DNA of 45,652 nucleotides from Bacteroidales bacterium (GCA_017557535.1 JAFYYM010000024.1:1-45652), one strand, 5' to 3'. Positions 16,542 to 24,795 are shown, numbered from the stretch's first letter. A program made the numbers and translations. The notes: generated by a model not told the origin, from the sequence alone.

Positions 16542-18605
16542 TCAGAGTTTCCCATATGTCATTCCAACCCAGTCGTCAGTGCGGAATGGCCAGGCTGGAA
16601 GGCCCTCGCTGTTGAACAGGTTGCATACCGGATTGGCACCCCATGCGTATCGGACAGCGAGAGGACAGCTGACCATAGGGGATGAGACAATCACCTCGTC
16701 TCCAGAGATGGTGGCGTCAGCCCAATGCCAGACACGGTCAGCTCCTGCGATTTGGAATCCAGTTAGAACTCCGGATTCCGCTTTAGAAACCAGCTCAGAA
16801 TCAACACCTTCCTTACCATAGCGGTCTGAGGCGAAGTTCCCTGAAGGAATCACTTTAAGGCCACCGGCAACGTCAGTGAATCTCACCCGTATGGCATCCC
16901 CACAGAGGGTGTAGCCAGCGTAGCGAGGTCCGTTGGCAACAATCTTTCTCCCATAATCGTTGGCCAAAGCCAGATTGGCGAGACGCTCACCAACCTCTTT
17001 CTTGCGGACAGGATGGACATCCTCGGCTTCACCCAAGTCGATTATGCAGGCCATGCCAACCTTGTCCAACACCTTGGTTGACATCGTCTGTGCTTCCCTA
17101 AGCTCTGCCCAGTCATCGTCTCCAGCCACTCTCGTGATGGGCTTGTAACTAGCTAACTGAGTGATATAGAACGGGAAATCATATCCCCAGAGAGACCTCC
17201 AGTCGAGGATGAGGGCATTCATGAAGTCACGGTAACGATAAGCCTTGCCGGCATTGGACTCACCTTGGTACCATATAGCCCCTTTGATGGCGAATGGGGC
17301 TAGAGGCTTTATCATGGCATTATAAAGAACCGTGACCATGTTAGGCTCCCTTGTGGCTGATTTGGGTATATCCTTGAATGAAACAGACAGTGTGACCTTC
17401 CATTCGCCGTTCAGGCTGATTATGCCGCCGTCAGGTCCTTTAATGAAAAGAAGGGAACTGTCACCATATATTCCTCCATCACCATGGTCGTCTGTGTTCC
17501 TGATGCAGAGCACGGTTTTGCCGGCTTTGACAAGGCGTGCGGGGATGGAATATTCCCGAGCCTTGTTCCATATCCTTCCGAACCCCACCATTTCTCCGTT
17601 CCAATAAGTCTCGTCAAAATCGTCGACAGGACCGAGGCTCAATGTCAGATCATGCCCTTCCCAACTGGATGGTATGTCAATTTCCTTGCGGAACCAGAAG
17701 ATACCGTTGTTGTCTGGCCAAAGCTCTTGAACCTTGCAAGGGAGCGATATGGTCTTCCAGCTGCTGTCGTTGAAGAGTGGTTGAGCCCAGACAGCGACAC
17801 CTCCGTTTAGCCCAATATCTTGGTTTTTAGCGTTTTGAAAGAAGGCGTCGATCTCTTCCTCGTAAGTTTTCTCACGCTCGGCCTCATTGTCGGAAAGCTT
17901 TTTCACGAAGGCGAGCTGGTTAAGTGTCTCAGGGAATCTCTTTATCGCACCCTCACTCATCCAAGCCTCGATTATCGTTCCGCCCCAGCTGCTGTGGATG
18001 ACTCCTACAGGCACTTTCAGCTCGTCAAAAAGCCTGCGTCCGAAATACCATCCCGCCGCCGAGAAATTGCGAACAGTCTCTGGGGAAGACTCTTCCCATT
18101 TGTCGAAATCCGCACTGAAATAGTCATGCTCCATCATGCCAGTGGCCCTTGATACTTGAAGCAGCCGGACATCGGCGTATTGGGCGGCATTATTAATGTC
18201 ATCCTGATTGACTCGTTTGGCTCTCCAGCTTTCAACCGGCATCTGCATGTTCGATTGTCCTGACGCCAGCCATACCTCTCCGACAACTACGTTATGCAGT
18301 ACAATGGGATCACCGTCAGAGATGGTCAGGGTGTATTTCTTGAAGCTTCCTTTGGGAGTAGGGACGCTGACCTGCCAACGTCCTTCCGAATCGGTGATGG
18401 CGCTGTAAGTCTTGTTGTTCCATGAAGGAGTGACTTTCACCTCGACTCCAGGGGCTGCCTTTCCCCAAACGGGAGCTTGGCAATTTTGCTGGAAAACCAT
18501 ATTGTCGGTGAATAGAGGTGTAAGCTGCACTTTAGCGACTGCGCTCAAAGCTGCCAAAACGGCGACAGCGGACAAGAATACGCGTTTCATAAATCCTGTT
18601 GACAT
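16542..18605 (-). CDS. Sialate O-acetylesterase (SGNH/GDSL-type)
   Basis: 687 residues. The N-terminus is a signal peptide; the ATG may be 18605 (MSTGFMKRV) or 18590 (MKRVFLSAVAV), the second giving a cleaner signal and an AGGA just upstream. Residues about 28-100 form a beta-sandwich; GEVWLASGQSNMQMPVE is the SGNH block I with nucleophile Ser118; VIHSSWGGTIIEAWM gives the oxyanion Gly; IWYQGESNAG is the conserved Asn/Gln block; DLGEAEDVHPVRK holds the catalytic Asp-x-x-His. A beta-domain (LTLSLGPVDDFDETYWNG) is inserted between the blocks, as in bacterial sialate 9-O-acetylesterases. Likely periplasmic deacetylation of sialic acids or of other acetylated glycans, fitting a glycan-foraging role. 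Confidence 0.92.
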   Translation of the reverse strand: MSTGFMKRVFLSAVAVLAALSAVAKVQLTPLFTDNMVFQQNCQAPVWGKAAPGVEVKVTPSWNNKTYSAITDSEGRWQVSVPTPKGSFKKYTLTISDGDPIVLHNVVVGEVWLASGQSNMQMPVESWRAKRVNQDDINNAAQYADVRLLQVSRATGMMEHDYFSADFDKWEESSPETVRNFSAAGWYFGRRLFDELKVPVGVIHSSWGGTIIEAWMSEGAIKRFPETLNQLAFVKKLSDNEAEREKTYEEEIDAFFQNAKNQDIGLNGGVAVWAQPLFNDSSWKTISLPCKVQELWPDNNGIFWFRKEIDIPSSWEGHDLTLSLGPVDDFDETYWNGEMVGFGRIWNKAREYSIPARLVKAGKTVLCIRNTDDHGDGGIYGDSSLLFIKGPDGGIISLNGEWKVTLSVSFKDIPKSATREPNMVTVLYNAMIKPLAPFAIKGAIWYQGESNAGKAYRYRDFMNALILDWRSLWGYDFPFYITQLASYKPITRVAGDDDWAELREAQTMSTKVLDKVGMACIIDLGEAEDVHPVRKKEVGERLANLALANDYGRKIVANGPRYAGYTLCGDAIRVRFTDVAGGLKVIPSGNFASDRYGKEGVDSELVSKAESGVLTGFQIAGADRVWHWADATISGDEVIVSSPMVSCPLAVRYAWGANPVCNLFNSEGLPAWPFRTDDWVGMTYGKL

Positions 18606-18615
18606 GAATCAATAA

Positions 18616-19494
18616 TCAAATAGTTGAAAACTCCCTTTGGAAGGGAAGGAGATTGCCTTCTGGGTTGTGGGAGAGACCGGTACGGTAACCATCGATGATC
18701 GCGAAATCGATCAGCTTGAAGATATTCCGGAACTCATCCTCTTCGATGACTTGGTGGAAGAGTTTGGCTATGTGCGCCGGGGGATTGGCGAAGGCCCCGC
18801 AACCCATCGCCGAGAGGACCAGGGAGTCATGGAAGTTGGCTTTCCCGATCCGGAAGATGGTGCGCATCTTGTCCAAGGTGAGATCCGTCTCCTCGGGGAA
18901 CATAAGGCCGTTCCTATCGATGCGTGGACCGTTTATGGCCGCGACGGAAATCACAGGAATATTGTAGGTTACGTCATCGAACTTATAGCCTTCCGCCTCT
19001 GGTCCGCGGAAGAAAGTGACTTTGCCGCTATATACTCCTCCGAAGCGTTTGTCCATCGGATACTGGTTCTCGTTCGGCACGAGGCCGAGGTTGGGATATT
19101 GCCGTATCCTGTTCCTGGAGAACTGGTAGAGCGAGAGGATGAGGTTGCTGCGTCGGCACAGATTCTCCTCCTGCGCCCCGGAGCCGTACTCCACCAGTCC
19201 GCCCGGTACATAGAGGTCGGCCAGATTCAGCATCGCGGGATTGTATCCCTCGTCGATGAGCCGCTTTGCCGCGAGAACACAGTCGCTGTCCTCCACCCGC
19301 ACCTCAGTCCGGACGGGCGCGATAGGGTCTATCAGTACCCTCACTGGCTGGGAGTACATCTTTGACGCGGACATAACCTCTTGGGCTGAAGGAAGTTCCA
19401 CCTTTTGACCGGAGTTGGAAAGGTACCATCCCTGGCGAATGGTCGCCAGAGTGGAGTTGAATATCCTGATTCGTTGGGAATGTGATAGTGGCAT
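18616..19494 (-). CDS. PARG-like macrodomain protein (TIGR02452 family)
   Basis: 292 residues, cytoplasmic. NLADLYVPGGLVEYGSGAQEENLCRRS is the microbial PARG signature: glycine turn, then the Gln-Glu-Glu catalytic pair, then LCRRS. AINGPRI and VLSAMGCGAFANPPAHIAKLFHQVI are the distal macrodomain loops that hold ADP-ribose. The usual 'PGGG' turn is PGGL here. Family members hydrolyse ADP-ribose from proteins or nucleic acids or bind its derivatives; the exact substrate is unknown. The start codon is supported by an exact -7 box 18 bp upstream. It heads the run with the sialate O-acetylesterase, 10 bp away, and is divergent from the M28 gene. Confidence 0.87.
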   Translation of the reverse strand: MPLSHSQRIRIFNSTLATIRQGWYLSNSGQKVELPSAQEVMSASKMYSQPVRVLIDPIAPVRTEVRVEDSDCVLAAKRLIDEGYNPAMLNLADLYVPGGLVEYGSGAQEENLCRRSNLILSLYQFSRNRIRQYPNLGLVPNENQYPMDKRFGGVYSGKVTFFRGPEAEGYKFDDVTYNIPVISVAAINGPRIDRNGLMFPEETDLTLDKMRTIFRIGKANFHDSLVLSAMGCGAFANPPAHIAKLFHQVIEEDEFRNIFKLIDFAIIDGYRTGLSHNPEGNLLPFQREFSTI

Positions 19495-19511
19495 AGAAGT
19501 GTTTTATGATT

Positions 19512-19519
19512 CAAAGATA
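19512..19519 (-). promoter_or_regulatory. -7 promoter box for the macrodomain operon
   Basis: Minus-strand TATCTTTG, an exact TAnnTTTG match, 18 bp before the ATG at 19494. It is back to back with the plus-strand box at 19540-19547, giving a divergent promoter pair. Confidence 0.6.
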
Positions 19520-19539
19520 CATAAAACTATCAAATAAGT

Positions 19540-19547
19540 TATCTTTG
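19540..19547 (+). promoter_or_regulatory. -7 promoter box for the M28/cyclophilin/nitroreductase operon
   Basis: TATCTTTG matches TAnnTTTG exactly. The predicted transcription start at about 19551 lies after the in-frame ATG at 19549, so translation should begin at the ATG at 19570. Confidence 0.6.
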
Positions 19548-19569
19548 TATGAAAGTGAGAATAACTATC

Positions 19570-20820
19570 ATGAAAAAGTTTATTATCATACTCTTGGCGC
19601 TGCTCAGCCTGCAGTTGCCGGCGCAGAATCCGTCACATTTCAAGAAGGTAGTCAAGTCACTCAGCTCGGCCAGGTTCCAAGGCCGCGGCTATGCCAGGGA
19701 CGGGGCCAACAAGGCGGGAAAGTATCTTGTCAAGGAGTTTATGAGGGCGGGTGTCGATGAGGTGACGGTCCAGCCTTTCTCCATAAACATCAATACTTTC
19801 TGCGGTGCCATGGAAATGTGGGCAGACGGGAAACCGCTTCAGGCGGGCGTGGACTTCTCGATGCGTGAGTATTCTCCGGGAGTGAAAGGAGAATTCCCCG
19901 TATATCACGTGGATACATCGAACTTTGATCCTGACGCCTTATTCGCTGACCTGGCGAAGCCGGAGAATAAGGGTTGCTTGGTTTGCTGCGACTTTTGGTT
20001 CACATATAAACATGGCAAGGTGTTCTCCCGCTTGCAAAAGGCGGGGGAGTGCGACAATGCGGGACTCCTGTTCACATGGGCTGCGCCTATCAAGTTTTTC
20101 AAGGCTTATGGAGAGAAAGTTGTCGATAAACCAATCGTATGGGTGACTCCGGAGGCGATCGAAGGTGTGAAAAGCGTCAAGTTGATTGTTGACAATGAAT
20201 TCCTGAATGATTACGGTCTTTTCAATGTGATCGCCAAGGTTGAGGGAAAGAGGCATGACGGGTGCTATGTGTTCACGGCACACTATGACCATCTCGGCAA
20301 TCTAGGAAGGAAGGTGTACTATCCTGGTGCCAATGACAATGCCTCCGGCACAGCCGCCATTGTCACCCTGGCCGAGTATTATGCCAAGAATAAGCCCGAA
20401 TATGACATGTGGTTCGTGGCTTTCTCCGGGGAGGATGCCAACTTGAGAGGTTCGACTTACTTCGCTGAAAATCCATCGGTTCCGCTTAATCAAATAAAGT
20501 ATCTCTTCAATATCGATATGATTGGGGATGACAACCCTGCCATATACTGCGAGGTAAGTGATGCCGGTATGGCGGAATTCCCGAAGTTTGAGTCTGTCAA
20601 CTCCGAGGGTAAACTGTTCACCAAGATTAACCGTGGCGCTCTAGCGGCCAACAGCGACCACTATCCATTCGCGGTGCGGGGCGTTCCATGCATTTTCCTG
20701 GAGAATCAGGAGGGAAGCGCTTTTCCCCATTACCATACACCGGCCGATAACATCAAGACCGTCAAGTTTGACAGCTATGAGCCGGTATTCAAGTTGGTCA
20801 CAGGCTTTATAGCGAAGTAA
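19570..20820 (+). CDS. Secreted M28 family metallopeptidase
   Basis: 416 residues from ATG 19570, chosen over 19549 because MKKFIIILLALLSLQLPAQ is a clean signal peptide and the promoter lies just upstream. The PA-like region spans about residues 70-210. Catalytic residues: FTAHYDHLG (His ligand), PGANDNASGTAA (bridging Asp), AFSGEDANLRGS (catalytic Glu followed by an Asp in place of the usual Glu ligand), FNIDMIGDD (Asp) and NSDHYPF (His). It is a periplasmic aminopeptidase-type enzyme. The E-to-D change in the GEE motif is tolerated in some M28 members. First gene of a tight three-gene run (10 and 17 bp gaps) with cyclophilin and nitroreductase. Confidence 0.9.
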   Translation: MKKFIIILLALLSLQLPAQNPSHFKKVVKSLSSARFQGRGYARDGANKAGKYLVKEFMRAGVDEVTVQPFSININTFCGAMEMWADGKPLQAGVDFSMREYSPGVKGEFPVYHVDTSNFDPDALFADLAKPENKGCLVCCDFWFTYKHGKVFSRLQKAGECDNAGLLFTWAAPIKFFKAYGEKVVDKPIVWVTPEAIEGVKSVKLIVDNEFLNDYGLFNVIAKVEGKRHDGCYVFTAHYDHLGNLGRKVYYPGANDNASGTAAIVTLAEYYAKNKPEYDMWFVAFSGEDANLRGSTYFAENPSVPLNQIKYLFNIDMIGDDNPAIYCEVSDAGMAEFPKFESVNSEGKLFTKINRGALAANSDHYPFAVRGVPCIFLENQEGSAFPHYHTPADNIKTVKFDSYEPVFKLVTGFIAK

Positions 20821-20830
20821 TTCCAGGAAC

Positions 20831-21505
20831 ATGAGAAAAATATTGTTATTGACGCTTCTGTCGTCGCTGATTCTCGTCGCCTGCAAGAAGAGTGAGATCC
20901 ACGTGGTGCTGGAAACCACGAAAGGCGATATTGAATTGAAACTGTATGATGCCACTCCTCTGCACCGTGACAACTTCGTCAAATTGGTGAAGGAGTGTGC
21001 TTATGACTCCCTTTTGTTCCATCGTGTGATTCGCGATTTCATGATCCAGGGTGGCGACCCGGATTCAAAGAACGCGGCTCCTGGGGTGTTCCTGGGAGAG
21101 GGAGACAGGCCTTACACTGTTCCGGCGGAGTTCAGGCTTGAGGAAGGAATATTCCATCGCCGTGGTGTTTTGGCGGCCGCTCGTGAGGGTGATGACGTGA
21201 ACCCTGAGCAGCGCAGTTCAGCGATGCAGTTCTACATCGTCTGGGGAAAGGTGTTCGACGATGCTGGACTGGATAATATCCAGAAACGTCTTGATGACCG
21301 CACCGGAGGCCGTGTGAAGCTCACACCTGAGATGCGTGAGGAGTATAAGACCGTCGGCGGTACGCCCCATCTGGACGGACAATATACTGTCTTCGGCGAA
21401 GTCGTCTCAGGACTTGAGGTGGTTGATGCCATACAGCGGGTTCAAACGGACGGGAATGACCGTCCTCTGGAAGATGTACGTATCATTAGGGCACGTCTTC
21501 GTTAA
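20831..21505 (+). CDS. Peptidyl-prolyl isomerase, cyclophilin type, lipoprotein
   Basis: 224 residues with a lipoprotein signal (SLILVAC). The cyclophilin fold is clear: VLETTKGDIELKLYD, NFVKLVKECAYDSLLFHRVIRDFMIQGGDP (with the catalytic Arg in HRVI and the Gln-Gly-Gly-Asp loop), SSAMQFYIVWG and YTVFGEVVSGLEVVDAI. An insert of about 35 residues (DDAGLDNIQKRLDDRTGG and onward) before the FGEV strand is common in Bacteroidota periplasmic cyclophilins. It catalyses cis-trans proline isomerisation in the periplasm, helping secreted proteins fold; its position after a secreted peptidase fits envelope protein upkeep. Confidence 0.93.
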   Translation: MRKILLLTLLSSLILVACKKSEIHVVLETTKGDIELKLYDATPLHRDNFVKLVKECAYDSLLFHRVIRDFMIQGGDPDSKNAAPGVFLGEGDRPYTVPAEFRLEEGIFHRRGVLAAAREGDDVNPEQRSSAMQFYIVWGKVFDDAGLDNIQKRLDDRTGGRVKLTPEMREEYKTVGGTPHLDGQYTVFGEVVSGLEVVDAIQRVQTDGNDRPLEDVRIIRARLR

Positions 21506-21522
21506 TCTCCCTTTCCGCCTAT

Positions 21523-22107
21523 ATGACAAGATTCTTTCTAATATCATTACTTACTATGTTACCATTGGTTGGATGCTCACAGAAGCAGGATAATGGGCAA
21601 TCCGTCCTTGATGTCATTCACTCCCGTAAGAGTGTCCGTACCTATACGGATCAACCTGTCTCACCTGAGCAGGTGGAAACGATCCTGAAAGCGGCTATGG
21701 CTGCTCCGTCAGGCAGGAATCTCCAGGCCTGGCGTTTCGTGGTGGTCAGGGAACAGTCTGTGAAAGAAAAACTTGCCGTCGGCTTTAACAAGATGATAAC
21801 TAAGGCTCCTGTAGTGATTGTGGTTTGCGGGAATACCATAAACCCGCAAGGGGAGTTCAACGGCAACTGGACCGCCGATTGCGCCGCAGCCACGGAGAAT
21901 CTTCTGCTTGCCGCTGAGGCGATGGGCTTGGGCGCTGTCTGGACAGCTTGCTACCCATATGAGGACCGGATGAATCCAGCGATAGAGGTTCTTGGCCTAC
22001 CTGATGGTGTCACGCCATATTGCATTGTCCCTGTGGGCTATCCGGGAGGCGACGATAAACCCAAGGACAAGTGGAAACCGGAGAACATCCATTATGACCG
22101 CTGGTGA
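21523..22107 (+). CDS. Nitroreductase family lipoprotein
   Basis: 194 residues. An N-terminal lipobox (MTRFFLISLLTMLPLVGC, Cys18) precedes a complete nitroreductase domain: SVLDVIHSRKSVRTYTDQPV with the FMN-phosphate-binding RKS.R, AAMAAPSGRNLQAWRFVVV, a Cys-free core, AAATENLLLAAEAMGLGAVWT and PVGYPGGDDKPKDKWKPENIHYD, which is the C-terminal tail contacting FMN. Most relatives are cytoplasmic; this one should be anchored outside the inner membrane, where it would need FMN delivered. Its 3' end overlaps the convergent acyltransferase gene by 16 bp. Confidence 0.88.
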   Translation: MTRFFLISLLTMLPLVGCSQKQDNGQSVLDVIHSRKSVRTYTDQPVSPEQVETILKAAMAAPSGRNLQAWRFVVVREQSVKEKLAVGFNKMITKAPVVIVVCGNTINPQGEFNGNWTADCAAATENLLLAAEAMGLGAVWTACYPYEDRMNPAIEVLGLPDGVTPYCIVPVGYPGGDDKPKDKWKPENIHYDRW

Positions 22108-23195
22108 GACGATTCCCCAAAAACAGCCCATCTGACGAAGGGAATGCGGCGTAGTGTCTCGTAAATGAGCGGTGATAGCGTGAATACCGCTACTGTCAGG
22201 AAAATGTACATCGCCCAAGGTGGCAACTCGGTGTACATCTTCATCATGTATCCCAAAGACGCGACCACAAGGTAGTGAACTATATAGATCCCGTAACTTG
22301 ATCGGGTCATATAGCTCGCGAAGGTTCCTGTACTGTCGAACTTGGCCTGGAACCAGCCCATAAGCGCAAGGCAGGCGAGCCAACCGTACAGGCAGTTTAG
22401 CGGGCTGCTGAGATATTCCGGAGAAGTGTTGTCTTGACCGAAGGTGGTGCCGATGAGTATCGCGCCAGAGACTACCGCGCATACTGTAAGTGGAATCCAT
22501 GCGTTCTTAAGCTTTTCCTGCGTCCCTTCGTGAGAAAACAAGAAGTATCCCATTAGGAAGGGAATCAGGTAGAATAATGGTTTGTACAGGTTGAGAAGGC
22601 CGTCCAGGCTTTCGGGGCGTGGATTACGGATCAGCGTTTTCTCCCCGGCCCAGAAAAGGATGCCTAATAGGATTATCGTGACTATACCGGCTTTCCCGCA
22701 CCAGTTCCAGAACCTGTCTTTGCGGTCAATCGCTCGTATCACAAGCAGGACGACGCAGAGGAGCCACAGCAGTTGGATGAACCAGAGCGGGCCTATGCCG
22801 CTGATAGCGCAAATAAAGTACTTGCCAATCACCGGGACTTCATCAAAAACTCCCTCCCTGGAGGCCACGGCGGTATTAAAATAACCCACCATCCAGTGGA
22901 ACACGAGAAGGCCTATCGTCCCTGGTACCAGCAATTTCCGGGTGCGAGCCTTGAACCATTCTTTGGTGGTGTGCTTCTGCAGAGCGTATCGGGCGCTGAT
23001 GCCGGCAAGTATGAAGAGAAGGGGCATGAACCAAGGGTATAGAATGTACATCACGACATCCTGATACTGCGGCCCGTCGCCGAAGCCCCCTATGCCACCG
23101 AAAACACCCTTGTTGTTGTAGAAATAAATAACGTGGTATAACAAAACCAGAAGAACGGTCACCCAGCGTAGGTTATCAATCCAGTGCTTTCTCAT
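22092..23195 (-). CDS. Acyltransferase family 3 membrane protein
   Basis: 367 residues with about ten membrane segments. RKHWIDNLRWVTVLLVLLYH is the opening helix of the acyltransferase 3 family, carrying the conserved Arg and catalytic-type His at its end; PLLFILAGISARYAL and GPLWFIQLLWLL are further family marks; SSYGIYIVHYLVV closes the domain. Such proteins O-acetylate surface polysaccharide, peptidoglycan or exported sugars using acyl-CoA across the membrane. There is no attached SGNH domain. A near-consensus -7 box (23214-23221) lies upstream; the 3' end overlaps the nitroreductase gene on the other strand. Confidence 0.9.
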   Translation of the reverse strand: MRKHWIDNLRWVTVLLVLLYHVIYFYNNKGVFGGIGGFGDGPQYQDVVMYILYPWFMPLLFILAGISARYALQKHTTKEWFKARTRKLLVPGTIGLLVFHWMVGYFNTAVASREGVFDEVPVIGKYFICAISGIGPLWFIQLLWLLCVVLLVIRAIDRKDRFWNWCGKAGIVTIILLGILFWAGEKTLIRNPRPESLDGLLNLYKPLFYLIPFLMGYFLFSHEGTQEKLKNAWIPLTVCAVVSGAILIGTTFGQDNTSPEYLSSPLNCLYGWLACLALMGWFQAKFDSTGTFASYMTRSSYGIYIVHYLVVASLGYMMKMYTELPPWAMYIFLTVAVFTLSPLIYETLRRIPFVRWAVFGESSHQRS

Positions 23196-23213
23196 TATTC
23201 AGTTTATTTCTCC

Positions 23214-23221
23214 TAAATATA
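23214..23221 (-). promoter_or_regulatory. Near-consensus -7 box for acyltransferase
   Basis: Minus-strand TATATTTA, one mismatch from TAnnTTTG, 18 bp before the ATG at 23195. An AGGAG also lies between box and start. Confidence 0.4.
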
Positions 23222-23277
23222 GCAATAATAAGTAAAGAGAAAGCGTTTATTCAGGAGTGACTGATGGTTGAAAGATA

Positions 23278-23727
23278 TCACTTGTGGAGTGAGCTTAGCT
23301 TTGATATGACGTCGTCCAGCATCCTGAAGAGTTCTGGAGAGGTTTTTTCAGTCACGCTGTCGCAGATGACCGCGCCACCTATGATTTGAGGTACATCCGC
23401 AAGTTTGTTCTGTAGATTCTTTCCCTTTTTTGTCAGGGAAACTATCATCTGGCGGGCATCCTTCTCTCCTTTCCTGCGAATCAGAATTCCTTCTCTTTCC
23501 ATTCGTTGGAGCAGCGGAGTGACGGTGTTGGTCTCCAGATAGAGGCGTTTGGCTATGTCATTCACCGGCTGGGCGTCCTTCTCCCACAGAACCAGCAGCA
23601 CAAGGTACTGCGGGTAGGTCAGCCCATGCTCTGAGAGCAAAGGATGGTAGGCCTGTGTGAGAAGACGCGAAGCGGTGTAGAGCCGGAAACAGAGCTGGTT
23701 GTCCAGATTGAATTCCTCCTTGATCAT
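23278..23727 (-). CDS. ohrR: OhrR-type MarR repressor (organic peroxide sensor)
   Basis: 149 residues. NLDNQLCFRLYTASRLLTQAYHPLL followed by LTYPQYLVLLVLWE is the OhrR signature: reactive Cys13 aligns with Cys15 of Bacillus OhrR, and the two Tyr of TYPQY are the sulfenate-sensing residues. VNDIAKRLYLETNTVTPLLQRMEREGIL is the winged-helix recognition unit, and RRKGEKDARQM the wing. A second Cys at 122 lies in the C-terminal helix, as in two-Cys OhrR proteins such as that of Xanthomonas, so an inter-subunit disulfide is possible. The start overlaps the glutathione peroxidase stop by 4 bp. It probably represses its own operon through the palindromes at 24760-24811. Confidence 0.9.
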   Translation of the reverse strand: MIKEEFNLDNQLCFRLYTASRLLTQAYHPLLSEHGLTYPQYLVLLVLWEKDAQPVNDIAKRLYLETNTVTPLLQRMEREGILIRRKGEKDARQMIVSLTKKGKNLQNKLADVPQIIGGAVICDSVTEKTSPELFRMLDDVISKLSSLHK

Positions 23728-24266
23728 ATCATTTCCTGGATATCCTTCTCAATGTCATCAGGAGTAGTGGTGGGAGCGTAGCGCTTGACAACCGTGCCAT
23801 CGCGATTGATAAGGAACTTGGTGAAGTTCCAGAGAATGTCGCTGTCCTTCTCCACGCTCTTGCTCAAGCCCTTGAGCAGTTTCCTCGTAGCCTTGGCCTT
23901 CAAACCGCTGTATTCCTCAGTGGGGGCCTGGGCCTTGAGAAACTCGAAAATGGGCTCTGCATTAGCACCGTTGACATCGGTTTTGGCCATCAGCGGGAAG
24001 GTTACACCATGGTTAAGGCGGCAAAATTCGGCGATCTCATCATTGGAGCCAGGCTCCTGCCCAGCGAACTGGTCGCAAGGGAAGCCGACTATAACCAGTC
24101 CTTGATCCTTATATTTCTGATACAGAGCCTCAAGGCCATCGTACTGGGGTGTGAAACCGCATTTAGAGGCTGTGTTGACTACCATCAGGACTTTCCCTTC
24201 AAACTGGGCAAACTCCACCTCAGCACCCTTGTTGCCAAGGGTTTTGAAATCGTAAATCCTCGCCAT
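23724..24266 (-). CDS. Glutathione peroxidase family thiol peroxidase
   Basis: 180 residues from ATG 24266; the frame is open further upstream into the ferritin-like gene but that part lacks family sequence. VVNTASKCGFTPQYDGLEALYQ carries the peroxidatic Cys36; VGFPCDQFAGQEPGSNDEI has the catalytic Gln and Cys64; FCRLNHGVTFPL has the resolving Cys82; LWNFTKFLINRDG holds the catalytic Trp and Asn. With Cys rather than selenocysteine and a resolving Cys, members of this group normally use thioredoxin and reduce organic hydroperoxides. It lies between the bacterioferritin-like gene (11 bp) and OhrR (4-bp overlap) in a peroxide-response operon. Confidence 0.92.
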   Translation of the reverse strand: MARIYDFKTLGNKGAEVEFAQFEGKVLMVVNTASKCGFTPQYDGLEALYQKYKDQGLVIVGFPCDQFAGQEPGSNDEIAEFCRLNHGVTFPLMAKTDVNGANAEPIFEFLKAQAPTEEYSGLKAKATRKLLKGLSKSVEKDSDILWNFTKFLINRDGTVVKRYAPTTTPDDIEKDIQEMI

Positions 24267-24277
24267 GACCCTGAATG

Positions 24278-24733
24278 CTAAAGCTGTTTCACAAGCCAGT
24301 TCTGAAGGCCGATCTTTCCGATGAGCTCGAGCTGCTGCTCGCTCCAATACATGTCTTCTTCCTCATCGAGAGCATAATCCCTCAAGATGTCATAAGTCTT
24401 GAAGTCGTCAGCGAGGGAGGTGGTGAGCTCCATGAGAATGGGAACCTCACGAATGGAGACCTCGAGGTCGGATTTGATGTACTCAACGGGATCGTCGAAA
24501 GTAGGCATGGCGGGAGCGGCATCAACTATAGGTGATCCGCCAAGATCAATGATGCGATCGATGAATTTGTCGACCCAAGCCATCTCTTCCTCAGCGTGCC
24601 CGGCGTATTTCTCCCCGAGTTTGGAGTAGCCCTGAGCGGCGAAGATCTTACTTTCAACTTTGTGCTGTAATGACTGGGCCGCAAGGCCAGTAGCGTAGGC
24701 TTGGAGAACCTGAATTGATTTCTGCTTGTCCAT
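24278..24733 (-). CDS. Bacterioferritin-like protein
   Basis: 151 residues, four-helix bundle. HAEEEMAWVDKFIDRIIDLGGSP matches the helix B segment of bacterioferritins, and LDEEEDMYWSEQQLELIGKIGLQNWL the helix D/C-terminal segment ending in 'IG.QN.L'. Aligned by eye, the ferroxidase ligands are not all present: the helix-A Glu appears as Leu, the helix-B His (EMKH) as Trp (EMAW) and the helix-D His (EEEH) as Asp (EEED). The protein may store iron or bind DNA or heme differently from classical bacterioferritin. First gene of the peroxide operon, with promoter and two operator-like palindromes just upstream. Confidence 0.8.
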   Translation of the reverse strand: MDKQKSIQVLQAYATGLAAQSLQHKVESKIFAAQGYSKLGEKYAGHAEEEMAWVDKFIDRIIDLGGSPIVDAAPAMPTFDDPVEYIKSDLEVSIREVPILMELTTSLADDFKTYDILRDYALDEEEDMYWSEQQLELIGKIGLQNWLVKQL

Positions 24734-24759
24734 GATTCTTAGTATTTTATTGTATATTT

Positions 24760-24775
24760 ATATCGTTCACGATGC
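24760..24775. promoter_or_regulatory. Operator-like palindrome 1 (start-site proximal)
   Basis: ATATCGTTCACGATGC: inner arms ATCGT/ACGAT pair perfectly around TC, the outer pair is imperfect. It has the same core spacing as palindrome 2 (36 bp away) and covers the predicted transcription start of the bacterioferritin-like/GPx/ohrR operon. Confidence 0.6.
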
Positions 24776-24782
24776 AAATATA
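24775..24782 (-). promoter_or_regulatory. -7 promoter box of the peroxide-response operon
   Basis: Minus-strand TATATTTG, exact TAnnTTTG match, 42 bp before the ATG at 24733. It is flanked by the two palindromes, the upstream one lying where the -33 element is expected. Confidence 0.65.
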
Positions 24783-24795
24783 CAACTATATTTTT

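Noticed and set aside
18637-19365. Plus-strand 242-codon open frame over the macrodomain gene
   Set aside because: Antisense shadow; the minus-strand product carries the PARG signature and its promoter.
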